DNA of 35,453 bases from Thermodesulfobacteriota bacterium (GCA_035559815.1 DATMAT010000024.1:1-35453); one strand, 5' to 3'; shown: positions 16,892-25,543, counted from the stretch's first letter. Notes: generated by a model not told the origin, from the sequence alone. Numbers and translations are program-made.

Positions 16892-18370
16892 TTAGACCAG
16901 CATCTGTCTTCGGATTTTGCCCGTTGGACTCTTCGGGAGGCTATCCCTGAATTCAACCACGCTTGGGATCTTGAAATCAGCGATTTTTCCCCGGCAGTAC
17001 TCGACTATTTCACTCTCGGTGCAGGCGGAGTTGGAAACTATCACTGCCTTCACCTTTTCGTCTCCATAAGCGGTCGGGGAGCCGACCACCACTACCTCCT
17101 CTACTTTGGGATGGCCTTCCAGCAACTCCTCTATTTCCTGCGGGTTAATTTTGTAACCTCCTTTGTTGATGAAGAACTTCTTTCTGCCCACCAGGTAAAG
17201 AAGCCCGTCCTGCCCCCGCACCCCTAAATCTCCGGTGTAGAAATATCCGTTACGAAATACCTCTTTATTCACTTCGTCCAAGCCCTCATATCCTTTGATT
17301 GCCGCCGGGCTTTTCACAGCCAATTCTCCCATCTCGCCTGGATTGGCGACCCGCCCTTCGTCTGTGAATATCTCTACTTCTACCCCGAGAATAGGTGTAC
17401 CCACCGACTCTAATGATTCTTCCGCATTAGGACTTAAATTTACGCTTATTGTTCCAGTCTCGGTCGAGCCGTAAAGTTGTCTGACGTAAATTCCAAAATT
17501 CGCATAGAATTCCTGGTTGAGTTTTTTAGGCATGGGGGCGCTTGCGGAAACACAGAGACGAAGGGATGAAAAGTCTGGACGCCGGCGAAAATTGGCCTGG
17601 GCAAGTATGCTGAACATGAAGGGCACGGCGATAAATATGCTTATTTTATTCTTTTCTATCACATCGGCGACCGTCCTGCGCTCGAATTTAGGAACGGGAT
17701 AAAGGGTTGCCCCCGCCCTCATGCAGGCCATCATGGTGCGCATCAGTCCGTTTACGTGTGAGAATGGTGCTACACCTAGGAAGCGGTCTTCGTTGGTTAA
17801 GCTTAGGGTTTGAATGAGACTGTCGAGCTCAAAAATCAAATTGGCATGGGTACGGGCAATCTGCTTTGGCCTTCCGGTTGAACCGGATGAGAACTGGTAC
17901 ATTGCCGGAGTGTCCGGGTCAATTTCCATTCCAAACTGGGTAATCGACTCAGGCTCTCTTTGGGGCGTCGTCAGGTCATCCTCGACGAACAGTAATCTGC
18001 TTGGAGAATCTTGCATCGAGAGCACTTTACTACATAGCTTCTCGAAGTCTTTTGAAGTAACCACTACTGAAACGCCGCATACCTCGAGGAAATAAAGAAG
18101 CTCGTTTTCCTGGTAGTGGTCGTTCAGGGGAACGACGATTGCTCCCAGGGTGGAGATGGCGAAATAGCTCTTCACAAAGTCCAAGCTATTCGGCAGTAGC
18201 ATGGCCACACGGTCACCTTGACGAACTCCTATGCTTCGTAATTTCGCTGCCAGTGAGGCTATACTTTTTTCCAATTGGGAATAACTGACTGTTTTATTCC
18301 CCTCCACAACGGCTACTCGTCTGCTATTTTGTCTGGCGACGTCCGCAAACATCTCTGGCAGTGTTTTCAT
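16892..18370 (-). CDS. AMP-dependent acyl-CoA/acyl-ACP synthetase (ANL superfamily)
   Basis: This 492-residue enzyme should activate a carboxylic acid as an acyl-adenylate and load it on CoA or on a phosphopantetheine carrier. The core motifs are intact: SSGSTGRPK at 161-169 (phosphate-binding loop), YGSTE at 300-304, TGD at 379-381, GRKKFFINKGG at 395-405 (hinge) and the C-terminal lysine in SPTGK at 481-485. A strong ribosome site (AGGAGGAGGT, seven bases from the ATG) marks the start and it is the first gene after the 459-bp gap, so it may head a sub-operon. The ACP gene just upstream makes acyl-ACP formation likely, but acyl-CoA is equally possible. The acid cannot be predicted reliably. 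Confidence 0.92.
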   Translation of the reverse strand: MKTLPEMFADVARQNSRRVAVVEGNKTVSYSQLEKSIASLAAKLRSIGVRQGDRVAMLLPNSLDFVKSYFAISTLGAIVVPLNDHYQENELLYFLEVCGVSVVVTSKDFEKLCSKVLSMQDSPSRLLFVEDDLTTPQREPESITQFGMEIDPDTPAMYQFSSGSTGRPKQIARTHANLIFELDSLIQTLSLTNEDRFLGVAPFSHVNGLMRTMMACMRAGATLYPVPKFERRTVADVIEKNKISIFIAVPFMFSILAQANFRRRPDFSSLRLCVSASAPMPKKLNQEFYANFGIYVRQLYGSTETGTISVNLSPNAEESLESVGTPILGVEVEIFTDEGRVANPGEMGELAVKSPAAIKGYEGLDEVNKEVFRNGYFYTGDLGVRGQDGLLYLVGRKKFFINKGGYKINPQEIEELLEGHPKVEEVVVVGSPTAYGDEKVKAVIVSNSACTESEIVEYCRGKIADFKIPSVVEFRDSLPKSPTGKIRRQMLV

Positions 18371-18377
18371 TTGATTT

Positions 18378-18387
18378 ACCTCCTCCT
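18378..18387 (-). promoter_or_regulatory. Shine-Dalgarno site of the acyl ligase gene
   Basis: The coding strand reads AGGAGGAGGT with seven bases to the ATG at 18370. This is a near-ideal ribosome site and decides the start. Confidence 0.8.
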
Positions 18388-18454
18388 CAGAGACTAATGT
18401 TGGTTATTTGAACGCTTAATTGCTGCAAAGATGAGTGGGCAATCATTAGGTAAG

Positions 18455-18489
18455 CCCGTTCACCCTTCGACTGCGCTCAGGATGAGCGG
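18455..18489. repeat. Palindromic intergenic repeat (CCCTTCGAC..GCTCAGG type)
   Basis: The core CCCTTCGACTGCGCTCAGG is flanked by imperfect inverted arms: CCGTTCACCCT at the left against CCGCTCATCCT read from the right, 9 of 11 matching. Related copies lie at 34197-34235 and 34273-34310. Such elements are dispersed in many bacterial genomes; no function is established from this sequence. Confidence 0.75.
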
Positions 18490-18565
18490 ATTTGCATCCG
18501 CTAGGAATGATGATAACAGGGAAAGAACTCAACCTACCGAAAATCCGGGAAAATAAATATATTGG

Positions 18566-18596
18566 TTGTCATTTCGAATACAGCGGAGAGAAATCA
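18566..18596. repeat. Second repeat-like element (GTCATTTCGA..GAGAAATC)
   Basis: TTGTCATTTCGAATACAGC is followed by GGAGAGAAATCA, so ATTTC and GAAAT form the ends of an inverted pair. It resembles the TGTCATTTCGAnnnnnGAGAAATC family common in metagenome-derived genomes. There is only one copy here, so the call rests on recognition alone. Confidence 0.45.
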
Positions 18597-18829
18597 TAAA
18601 CGAGCAGTAAATTTTCTTTGCACGTAGCGCAGCTAATGTGCTCAGAGCAGGCTCTTGGGTATAGAAACTTCCTCTTGAATTAGCCAAGAAGGGTTCGCAG
18701 ATAACCAAGTGCGATGTAGACTGTTCCTTCAATAAAATTTAACAAGACGCGGCTGTTTGATTAAATCTTGATTAGTACAAGTTTTAATGCCTTCGGGTAT
18801 AAGCTTTACCGGGCACCCAGACAAGGCTT

Positions 18830-19111
18830 CTAACCCGTGGTTTTTTTCAAAACGTGCTCAGTCAACGTGCCGATGCTCTTCACCAGGTCCACGGTCAATT
18901 CGTTATCGCTGATTTCGATATCGAACTCTTTTTCAATTGCTGCCACCAGGGCCATAGCTTCTATAGAGTCAAGGCCGATGCCTCGTCCTAGGAGTGGGGT
19001 ATCCGGGCTTATATCTGTGAGCAGAGCGGGTTTAATTTCGAATTTGGAGATTAAAATCTTTTTAATTTTTTCTTCTATCGTGTATAGCTTTTCTTTCATC
19101 ATTTTGTCCAT
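18830..19111 (-). CDS. Acyl carrier protein
   Basis: This 93-residue acidic protein has the four-helix carrier fold layout and the phosphopantetheine attachment motif GLDSIEAM, with the modified serine at residue 49. DIEISDNEL and the following LTVDLVKSIGTLTEHV are typical of helix III-IV. It would carry acyl or aminoacyl groups as thioesters in the cytoplasm after modification by a holo-ACP synthase, which is not in this window. The ATG at 19111 has no clear ribosome site; ATGs at codons 4 and 5 are alternatives. No fatty acid synthesis gene accompanies it, so it is probably a dedicated carrier that works with the acyl ligase 459 bp downstream and the LPLAT enzyme. Confidence 0.92.
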   Translation of the reverse strand: MDKMMKEKLYTIEEKIKKILISKFEIKPALLTDISPDTPLLGRGIGLDSIEAMALVAAIEKEFDIEISDNELTVDLVKSIGTLTEHVLKKTTG

Positions 19112-19166
19112 CAGGTAAGGGAAGTTGAGCCAGAAGCTAACGATTTAAATATTATTTAGAGGTCCT

Positions 19167-20417
19167 TTACTGTATTTCAATAACCTGCGGCCTTCGGTTA
19201 ACTGAGATCTCTTTAATCAAGCTCAAATAATGCCTTAGATGAGCTTCGGCCGTAAATCTGCTCTGAAAAGCCTCGTAACCGGAGATACCTAAATTGCTTC
19301 TATACGATGGCTCCATCAGCAGGCGGTCCATGGATGTCATCAACTCTTCTTCTGTATTATAGGCTATACCACCGCCGCTCTCCTCAACAATTTCTGTCAT
19401 CCCGCCAATATCCCTGACTATAACCGGCGTCTGCTGGCTGAAAGCCTCTATGATCACTAGAGGGAAAACCTCAAAGCATATCGAGGGAACTATTAGAGCC
19501 ACTGCGTTTCGGTATAGAGGTCGCAACTCTCTTTGGGATAAATGGCCTAGAAATTGGATGTTAGTAGCATTCCCGGCTAATTTTCGCAAATTAGGCTCAT
19601 AACTACCCTTGCCCACTATCAACAACTGTGCCTTCTTGTAGCGCCGGAAGATGGGAATGAGCGTCTGTAGCCCTTTGAGTTTTTCTAACCTTCCTACAAA
19701 CAAAAAATAAGGCTGATTTAATGTCTGTCCGATAGACTCTTCAGCTATCGGTAATATAGATTCTGTCCAGTAAGGAAAAGGAGGCAGGCTTACAATAGGA
19801 ATTTTAAAACCCATTTGATAGTGTATCTCTCTGCTGAAATTACTCATGGTAATAAAGGCGTCTACCTTTTTTGCTGCGGATTCCAATAGACTTGAATATC
19901 GCCACCATTGTGGAGGGCGCTTGTAGGTCAGGGTACAAAAGAAGCAATGCGGCTTTAAACAGGCCTTTCTGTTGAATCGGAATAACACGTGCGTGGGGCA
20001 GACAAGCCAGTACTCGTGCATTGTGTAGAGCTTGATACCATGGCCGTATTCCAGGATTTTCGGCCCACCGACCAGGGAGATATTGTGATAATGAATCACG
20101 TCGAAGCCCTTTTCCAAGATCCGTTTGAGCTGGCCAGACTTGAATAACGGGCATCCGGTCTGTTGAGTGGCCAGCGGAGAGAGAAAACCAAAGCGGCTCT
20201 TCAAGCCATGCACGGTCACGTTTGGATGGTCATTGTAGTTGCTCGTCGGTTCGTGATTTGCCAAGAGTCGGTATGAATCTATACAATGTATGACATCTAC
20301 ATAATGGCCCCGCTTGGCAAGCTCATTGGACAATTGGTGAACAAAAATTCCATCACCTCCAAAGTTGTAAGGCGGGTAGAAAGTTGTGATCATGCAAAAC
20401 CGAAGCGTTCTATCCAT
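19167..20417 (-). CDS. GT4 family glycosyltransferase
   Basis: This 416-residue GT-B retaining transferase has the N-terminal FYPPYNFGGDGIFVHQLSNELAKRGH acceptor-domain start. In the C-terminal domain it has FLFVGRLEKLKGL and the E(x7)E donor motif at E316 and E324 (CFEVFPLVIIEAF). A cysteine group at residues 153-161 (CLKPHCFFC) follows the HEYWLVCP segment, an arrangement seen in a subset of GT4 enzymes. It lies 13 bp downstream of the second of two tandem GT4 genes but is clearly more divergent than they are from each other. It precedes the ACP gene by 55 bp. It adds a sugar at the cytoplasmic face; the donor is unknown. Confidence 0.9.
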   Translation of the reverse strand: MDRTLRFCMITTFYPPYNFGGDGIFVHQLSNELAKRGHYVDVIHCIDSYRLLANHEPTSNYNDHPNVTVHGLKSRFGFLSPLATQQTGCPLFKSGQLKRILEKGFDVIHYHNISLVGGPKILEYGHGIKLYTMHEYWLVCPTHVLFRFNRKACLKPHCFFCTLTYKRPPQWWRYSSLLESAAKKVDAFITMSNFSREIHYQMGFKIPIVSLPPFPYWTESILPIAEESIGQTLNQPYFLFVGRLEKLKGLQTLIPIFRRYKKAQLLIVGKGSYEPNLRKLAGNATNIQFLGHLSQRELRPLYRNAVALIVPSICFEVFPLVIIEAFSQQTPVIVRDIGGMTEIVEESGGGIAYNTEEELMTSMDRLLMEPSYRSNLGISGYEAFQSRFTAEAHLRHYLSLIKEISVNRRPQVIEIQ

Positions 20418-20430
20418 TATTTCTTCTTAA

Positions 20431-21588
20431 TTATGTGCTGGAACTGCATACCTCGCTTAAAGCCTTTTCGGTGGCTTCAACCATTTTTTCGATGCTGAAG
20501 CGACTCACGATTCGCTGGCGAAGTTCGAGTGGATTTATGCCGTGAAGCCGATGCAGCATGGTTTTTAACCCATCGGCCAGCATCTGTGGGTTGCCGGGTG
20601 GGACTACGATGCCCTTATCCCCCACGATCTTGGCCGAATCTCCCACGTCTGTTGCCACACATGGCACGCCGCAAGCCATAGCTTCCGCAACAGTCAGGCC
20701 GAAGCCTTCGCTGTCAGAAGAGGAGCAGAGAATATCCAGCGCATTGTAGACGGCAGGCATATCTGGTCTTGCTCCCGCCCAAATCAGATGCTCGGTCAAG
20801 CCTAATTCTTGGCTTAGCAACTGAAGCTGTCTTTTATAGCTTTTAGGCCCGTCGCCAGCGATAACAAAACGTACGTCTTTTCTTTCTTTGGATAATAAGG
20901 CGGCTGCCTCGAGGAAAATAGGATACCCCTTATCCGGTGCCAATCGGGCAATCCGTCCGATCAGCTTCTGGTCCTCAGGGACGCCCCATTCCGAACGTAT
21001 TCGCACACGCGATTGAGAGTCCGGTAGAAACCGATCTGTATCTATCCCATAGAATATGACAATCTGCTTAGGGCAAGAATACCCTTTGGCTTTGCGAGAG
21101 ATATATCCAGCGTCCGAGCCTGAGACCATTAGCTGAACGGATGCCGAAACCCATTTGCACAAATAGAACGGTAGAGACTCTCTCCAATCGTTGATTGATA
21201 AAGTATTTCTTTGACCAGACCCCTGGATGCCCCATATCAATTTGGCATTGGGTATCCCACGAGTAGCTAACCAGGCGACAAATCTGGCGATATCCCCCTG
21301 ATAACTGTATAGCACCTGGATGTCTTCCCCTTTTATCATATTCCAGAGTTGAATAGTAGCCTTGATTAACTGTAGACCGGAGGACAAGACACCCGAAGAT
21401 GGCTTTAGGAGAAATGACTTTACTGGAATGGAATCGATCTCCCAGATCGAGCTCCAGTTTTGGTCTGTGGTATACAAAGCTACGACGGAGACGTCATGAC
21501 CTCGACGGGCTAGGTGACCTGACAGTAAGGAGAGCTGACGTACCGCCCCGCCCATTCCCAGGCTTTGGATCAGAAAAAGGATTTTCAT
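20431..21588 (-). CDS. GT4 family glycosyltransferase, tandem copy B
   Basis: This 385-residue GT-B enzyme starts IQSLGMGGAVRQLSLLSGHL and has the donor-site block SEGFGLTVAEAMACGVP with the E(x7)E pair. It is a paralogue of the gene at 21631-22791. From the segment RSEWGVPEDQKLIGRI to the end the two proteins are almost the same, whereas residues about 45-190 (acceptor side) differ heavily. This suggests duplication with continuing gene conversion of the donor half, or selection for a new acceptor with the same nucleotide sugar. The gap to copy A is 42 bp and to the next GT4 13 bp, so all three are cotranscribed. Confidence 0.92.
   Translation of the reverse strand: MKILFLIQSLGMGGAVRQLSLLSGHLARRGHDVSVVALYTTDQNWSSIWEIDSIPVKSFLLKPSSGVLSSGLQLIKATIQLWNMIKGEDIQVLYSYQGDIARFVAWLATRGIPNAKLIWGIQGSGQRNTLSINDWRESLPFYLCKWVSASVQLMVSGSDAGYISRKAKGYSCPKQIVIFYGIDTDRFLPDSQSRVRIRSEWGVPEDQKLIGRIARLAPDKGYPIFLEAAALLSKERKDVRFVIAGDGPKSYKRQLQLLSQELGLTEHLIWAGARPDMPAVYNALDILCSSSDSEGFGLTVAEAMACGVPCVATDVGDSAKIVGDKGIVVPPGNPQMLADGLKTMLHRLHGINPLELRQRIVSRFSIEKMVEATEKALSEVCSSST
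20458..21005. repeat. Direct repeat, copy B (GT4 donor-domain coding DNA)
   Basis: The 3' half of the gene at 20431-21588 repeats the 3' half of its neighbour (about 21655-22205) with long identical stretches, for example around ATGGCACGCCGCAAGCCAT on the plus strand. The similarity drops sharply on the 5' side of both genes. Boundaries are estimated by eye from the protein and DNA match. Confidence 0.75.
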
Positions 21589-21630
21589 TGTTGAGAATTA
21601 TTTTTTCTGGGGTGAGTTCATTTTTTTTCT

Positions 21631-22791
21631 TTACTTAGGGGTGGCGTATACTTCGACCAAGGCTTTCTCGGTAGATTCGACCATTTTTTCGATGCTGAAG
21701 CGGCTCACAATTCGCTCTCGAAGTTCGAGTGGGTTTATGCCGTGGAGTCGATGCAGCAAGGTTGTTAACCCATCAGCAAGCATCTGTGGGTTGCCGGGTG
21801 GAACTACGATGCCCTTATCCTCCACGATCTTGGCTGAATCCCCTACGTCTGTTGCCACGCATGGCACGCCGCAAGCCATGGCTTCTCCAATTGTGTTTGG
21901 AAACCCTTCACCGTGGGAAGAAGAGGAGCAGAGAATATCCAGCGCGTTGTAGACGGCGGGCATATCTGGTCTTGCTCCGGCCCATATCAGGCGTTCGGCC
22001 AAGCCTAGTTCTTGGCTTAAAAGCCGAAGCTGTCTTCTATAGCTATCAGGCCCATCGCCAACGATAACAAAACGTACGTCTTTTCTTTCTCTGGATAATA
22101 AGGCGGCTGCCTCGAGGAAATCGGGATACCCCTTCATCGGAGCCAATCGTCCGATTCGTCCGATCAGTTTCTGGTCCTCAGGGATGCCCCATTCAGAGCG
22201 CATTCGTACGCGCGCCTGGGGGTCCGGTTTAAATTTTTCTACATCGAACCCATTGGCTATGACCAATTCTTTCCGGCAGCGGTAACCTCTGGCTTTATTA
22301 TAGTTATATCCAGCCTCTGAATTTGATATCATGAGAGGAACGGATGCCGAAACCCATTTACACAAATTGAATAGCAAAGATAGCTTCCAATTTCTGTGGT
22401 ACAAATCCGTATTGCCTCCGGATGTTCGCGTCCCCCATATCAACTTGGTATCAGGCATGCCGCGAGTGGCCAGCCAGGAGATAAATCTGGCGGTGTGACC
22501 CAGATAACCATAAAGAATTTGGATGTTTTCCCTTTTTAGAAAGTCCCTTAGTTCTAGAGTTGCCTTAATTAATCCTGCACCTCCGGCTAAAACGCCTGTG
22601 GGTTCGTTCAAAAGAAGCGAGCGCGTATCCATAGAATCTAATTGCCAAAACAATTTCCAATTTTGGTCTGTGGTATACAAGGCCAAGACTGAGACAGTAT
22701 GACCTCGACGGGCTAAATGACCCGACAGTATGGAGAGCTGACGATCTGCTCCGCCCATTCCCAGACTCTGGATGAAAAAAAGAATTCTCAT
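21631..22791 (-). CDS. GT4 family glycosyltransferase, tandem copy A
   Basis: This 386-residue GT-B retaining transferase opens IQSLGMGGADRQLSILSGHL and has LIGRIGRLAPMKGYPDFLEA and the donor motif GEGFPNTIGEAMACGVP with two glutamates eight residues apart. It is the upstream member of a tandem pair with the gene at 20431-21588. It follows the PaaK-like gene by 28 bp. Because the donor-binding halves of the pair are nearly identical, both likely use the same sugar nucleotide and add consecutive or alternative residues of the same sugar (inference). Confidence 0.92.
   Translation of the reverse strand: MRILFFIQSLGMGGADRQLSILSGHLARRGHTVSVLALYTTDQNWKLFWQLDSMDTRSLLLNEPTGVLAGGAGLIKATLELRDFLKRENIQILYGYLGHTARFISWLATRGMPDTKLIWGTRTSGGNTDLYHRNWKLSLLFNLCKWVSASVPLMISNSEAGYNYNKARGYRCRKELVIANGFDVEKFKPDPQARVRMRSEWGIPEDQKLIGRIGRLAPMKGYPDFLEAAALLSRERKDVRFVIVGDGPDSYRRQLRLLSQELGLAERLIWAGARPDMPAVYNALDILCSSSSHGEGFPNTIGEAMACGVPCVATDVGDSAKIVEDKGIVVPPGNPQMLADGLTTLLHRLHGINPLELRERIVSRFSIEKMVESTEKALVEVYATPK
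21655..22205. repeat. Direct repeat, copy A (GT4 donor-domain coding DNA)
   Basis: This is the partner of the repeat at about 20458-21005, in the same orientation and roughly 1.2 kb apart. Identical direct repeats of this size could recombine to delete or fuse the two genes into a single hybrid transferase. Confidence 0.75.
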
Positions 22792-22819
22792 TGTGTAGGA
22801 ATATCTCTCGGATGTGAGA

Positions 22820-24397
22820 TCATCTTTTCTGAAGTATGTGCAAAGGGAGAATTTTGGCCGAACCCGTGGAGTATGGCTCTCTCCGCAGTACGCGCAGGGT
22901 TTGTCCCTGTCGCCATTTGTCAGACATAATCTCTCCCCCGGGGTATCGGTGTAGAACCTGAAACGCTAAAGCTACTACTTCTTCTTCATTCACATTACCC
23001 ACACGCGGGCTCACAATAACGTTCACCCTGGGCAGTCCCCCATCCTCCTCTTCTAGTAACTGGTAGTCCGTGGGATAACCTCCAAATCTCGCCGGCAAGA
23101 CCTCCTCAACCAGTCGTAGCAGCTCGGTCCCGAGAAACGTCACTCCGTCGCTGGTCAACTTCTCGTAGCTACGAATGCGTGAAAGATGCTTGGTGAATCC
23201 GAGTTCTCCGAAAGGACAGCTGCACGTTCGGTCCTCAAGGACACCGTAATCGTCACTCTCTACGTTGAGCATAAGCTTAGGGCAACTGGGCAGGACGGTT
23301 GTATAGACCAGAGCTTCTACGGTGAGCCCACCGGCACCTACAGATTTAGGACGCTGTATCACCGCGACTTTGTCACTGAGCAGGTGGACATCATCAAGTT
23401 CCGGGGGTGCAGTGCAGGCGGTGCCGACCGTGCCGATTTCCGACATGGAGTAATGGCACACAGCTCGACATCCTGTATCGGCTAACACCTGGGCTTTTGC
23501 CGGGGTGTAAGGTTCGCCTCCCAGCCGGAAAAGGCTTCCGGAGATGTCCAGGCTGTTTTCTTTAGCGGCGAGGCAGACCCTCACCGCCGAGCTTGGATTA
23601 GTGTCCAGGGTGGCAGGCTTCCCATTCCCTTTCTTGAAAGATAGCCAATGTGCCACCTTGGAGGCTTCTTCCAGGGGCACGTATTCGGGCACGGGCAATT
23701 GTCTACCTAAAATTCTGCTTGTGTATAAGGTGTAGTTCGTGAAAATAGCAAATTTCAGGTCTTTCGGGCTTGATGATAATTTGCTCTGAGCAAACCACCT
23801 TTCCACAGACTTTCCCAGCCTAGCGTAGCGAAGGAGTAGCTTCATGCCTGCCGCTACCGGCGGGACCTCATGCCATGCCCCGATTGGCGTTTCCGCCAGG
23901 CCAAAGGCGGCCAAAATGTGATGAAAGTAAGCTGCCTCGTGGGTCAAAAGGTCGAAATCAATGATGATGCGTGTTCCTACGCCTCGCGAACCCCCGGTCC
24001 GGGCTTCGTAATGTTTTACTAAAAAGGGATTATCAAAATCCTTAGGGTGTACTATGATTTGTAGTCCTGGACGCTCGATTGAACGACGCCCTTTGAACTC
24101 GTTAAGTGTAACGTAAACTCCAGCATCGTAAAGCTTTACCAGTGCACCCTCTACGCCATATCGCCTCACCAACTCGACGACGTCGGCAAATTCAACTCCG
24201 GCATGAAGGAGCAGTTTTCGGTAAGGGCTTCCTGGATTGGCGTAAATGCCCCGTTCCAGGATACGCAAAAAAGACTCTTCTCTGGCGTCTAACTGACGGA
24301 CGAGCATACAGCGGCACTCTTCTGGGGTTAGCGTATGGCGGAGGTAACTGTTAAGCCCACGGGCATACCTGGCGAACATTCTCAGGTCGTTTAGCAT
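22820..24397 (-). CDS. PaaK/CapK-like adenylate-forming enzyme, copy 2
   Basis: This 525-residue protein belongs to the phenylacetate-CoA ligase/CapK branch of adenylate-forming enzymes. RTGGSRGVGTRI (133-144) stands for the phosphate-binding loop, YSMSEIGTVG (316-325) for the adenine/metal motif, CSCPFGELG (392-400) for the Cys-containing PaaK segment, RSYEKLTSDGVTF for the hinge and GSAKILPLH (512-520) for the C-terminal lysine region. The N-terminal 130 residues, with GVYVTLNEFKGR, are shared with the paralogue at 29735-31369 and are not part of classical PaaK as I know it. It lies 9 bp after the PhyH-type gene, so the dioxygenase may act on its product or substrate. The acid activated is unknown. 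Confidence 0.82.
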   Translation of the reverse strand: MLNDLRMFARYARGLNSYLRHTLTPEECRCMLVRQLDAREESFLRILERGIYANPGSPYRKLLLHAGVEFADVVELVRRYGVEGALVKLYDAGVYVTLNEFKGRRSIERPGLQIIVHPKDFDNPFLVKHYEARTGGSRGVGTRIIIDFDLLTHEAAYFHHILAAFGLAETPIGAWHEVPPVAAGMKLLLRYARLGKSVERWFAQSKLSSSPKDLKFAIFTNYTLYTSRILGRQLPVPEYVPLEEASKVAHWLSFKKGNGKPATLDTNPSSAVRVCLAAKENSLDISGSLFRLGGEPYTPAKAQVLADTGCRAVCHYSMSEIGTVGTACTAPPELDDVHLLSDKVAVIQRPKSVGAGGLTVEALVYTTVLPSCPKLMLNVESDDYGVLEDRTCSCPFGELGFTKHLSRIRSYEKLTSDGVTFLGTELLRLVEEVLPARFGGYPTDYQLLEEEDGGLPRVNVIVSPRVGNVNEEEVVALAFQVLHRYPGGEIMSDKWRQGQTLRVLRREPYSTGSAKILPLHILQKR

Positions 24398-24406
24398 CTA
24401 AGAGTC

Positions 24407-25399
24407 TCAATACATGAATTCTCTATTTAGCACCATTTTCCTCAAACGGGAGTCGCTATCGCGGGTCGGATATGTTTTCCGGGCCAGCAGCACCTCGCCA
24501 AAATCCGTCCTGCAGGGGGATACATAAGCGTACATCATAAGATAACGAGGTTTCACCGCATTCCGGCTTCCGTAATGAAAGCATTTGCTGTTGTCCAGGA
24601 ACAAAACGGACCCTGCAGGATAACAAAACTTAATTAACTCGCTTTCCGGGACAATCGAGTACATCTCCTCATCGGTCACGCGGTGACGTCTTCCTCTAGT
24701 CCGGTAATTGAGTGCTTCGGAGGCTTTCTTGGATACGGATTCAGGCAGGATGCAGAAGGGTCCATTTTCCATATTCCCCTCCCTGATCAGTACAAGAGCG
24801 TAGGCCATTGGGGAATCATGATAATCGAGATGAAATAGCTGGCTTGAACGAAATGGGACGTTCGGCGAGCTCTCGTGTTTAGCCCAAGATTCATTAAACC
24901 TGATCCCGGGGGGCAGAGCCGCTGAGAAAGTGGGGATGAAGCCCAGGTAATTACAGACGGTCGAGAGTATATCGGAGGAGGTGCCGAAGTCCAGGATGGA
25001 CGGATATTTGACCAATAGGTCGTCAATCGGAATTTCTTGGAAGTATGGCCTTCCGAAATCTGTCCGTTTTACGCCTCCGCGCTCTTTTATAATCTCCTCT
25101 GCGTCCTTCAGTAACTCTTGCAGGTGCGGTAGTTTTCCGGAGGTGTCTAGCGCCCAGCCGTCTTTTATTTCGTTGGGCGTAGAGACCGGCAACCCGTTCT
25201 CACGGATCAATTCGTCGAAATGATGGAGATACTGGTTTTTCCTAAATTCAAGATACCGGCCGTACTTAAGGCGGTTGTAAGCTCGGGCAACTTTCATGGT
25301 ATTGTTGACGCCCAAAGGTTGCATGGGTTTAGCGTCATAGTTGTATTGCAAAAACCTGACTATAGGTTTCATTGCGGTGTCGAGAATTTCACTCAGCAT
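24407..25399 (-). CDS. PhyH-type Fe(II)/2-oxoglutarate-dependent dioxygenase
   Basis: This 330-residue protein matches the phytanoyl-CoA dioxygenase family. The facial triad is visible as H190-x-D192 (QLFHLDYHD) and H275 (KCFHYGSRN), with R285 (KPRYLMM) as the likely 2-oxoglutarate carboxylate ligand. The family hydroxylates unactivated carbons, often on CoA- or carrier-bound acids or amino acids. A strong ribosome site (GAGGGAGGT, seven bases away) fixes the start. About 210 bp of AT-rich DNA with a possible promoter precede it, so it may head the block PhyH, PaaK-like, three GT4 and ACP. Hydroxylation of the acyl group carried by this module is an inference. Confidence 0.85.
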   Translation of the reverse strand: MLSEILDTAMKPIVRFLQYNYDAKPMQPLGVNNTMKVARAYNRLKYGRYLEFRKNQYLHHFDELIRENGLPVSTPNEIKDGWALDTSGKLPHLQELLKDAEEIIKERGGVKRTDFGRPYFQEIPIDDLLVKYPSILDFGTSSDILSTVCNYLGFIPTFSAALPPGIRFNESWAKHESSPNVPFRSSQLFHLDYHDSPMAYALVLIREGNMENGPFCILPESVSKKASEALNYRTRGRRHRVTDEEMYSIVPESELIKFCYPAGSVLFLDNSKCFHYGSRNAVKPRYLMMYAYVSPCRTDFGEVLLARKTYPTRDSDSRLRKMVLNREFMY

Positions 25400-25406
25400 G
25401 TTTTTT

Positions 25407-25415
25407 ACCTCCCTC
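25407..25415 (-). promoter_or_regulatory. Shine-Dalgarno site of the PhyH-type gene
   Basis: The coding strand reads GAGGGAGGT seven bases before the ATG at 25399, which decides the start. Confidence 0.75.
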
Positions 25416-25543
25416 AGCTTATATTCAGCAGAAGTACATCCATCAAATTTAATTTGGCCAACCGCTAGCTCTTAAAATGTTGCTATTATTTCCCGTAGTA
25501 AAGACTCATTTTCCTGGAGAGCTTCGTTTAACCTACACTATTT

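Larger units (their letters stand above)
18371..18829. other. 459-bp gap without a credible gene, holding repeats
   Basis: This is the largest non-coding stretch in the window, between the ACP and acyl ligase genes. It holds a strong ribosome site at 18378-18387, a palindromic repeat at 18455-18489 and a second repeat-like element at 18566-18596. A 67-codon frame at 18529-18732 overlaps the second element and resembles no protein I know. No convincing stem-loop terminator or promoter could be picked by eye, but the gap is the most likely place for an internal promoter driving the genes from 18370 leftward. Confidence 0.7.

Noticed and set aside
16847-17227. 126-codon plus-strand frame
   Set aside because: It is antisense to the ends of the acyl ligase and acyltransferase genes and has no known motif.
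18529-18732. 67-codon minus-strand frame in the large gap
   Set aside because: It covers a repeat-like element, has no ribosome site and no family resemblance.
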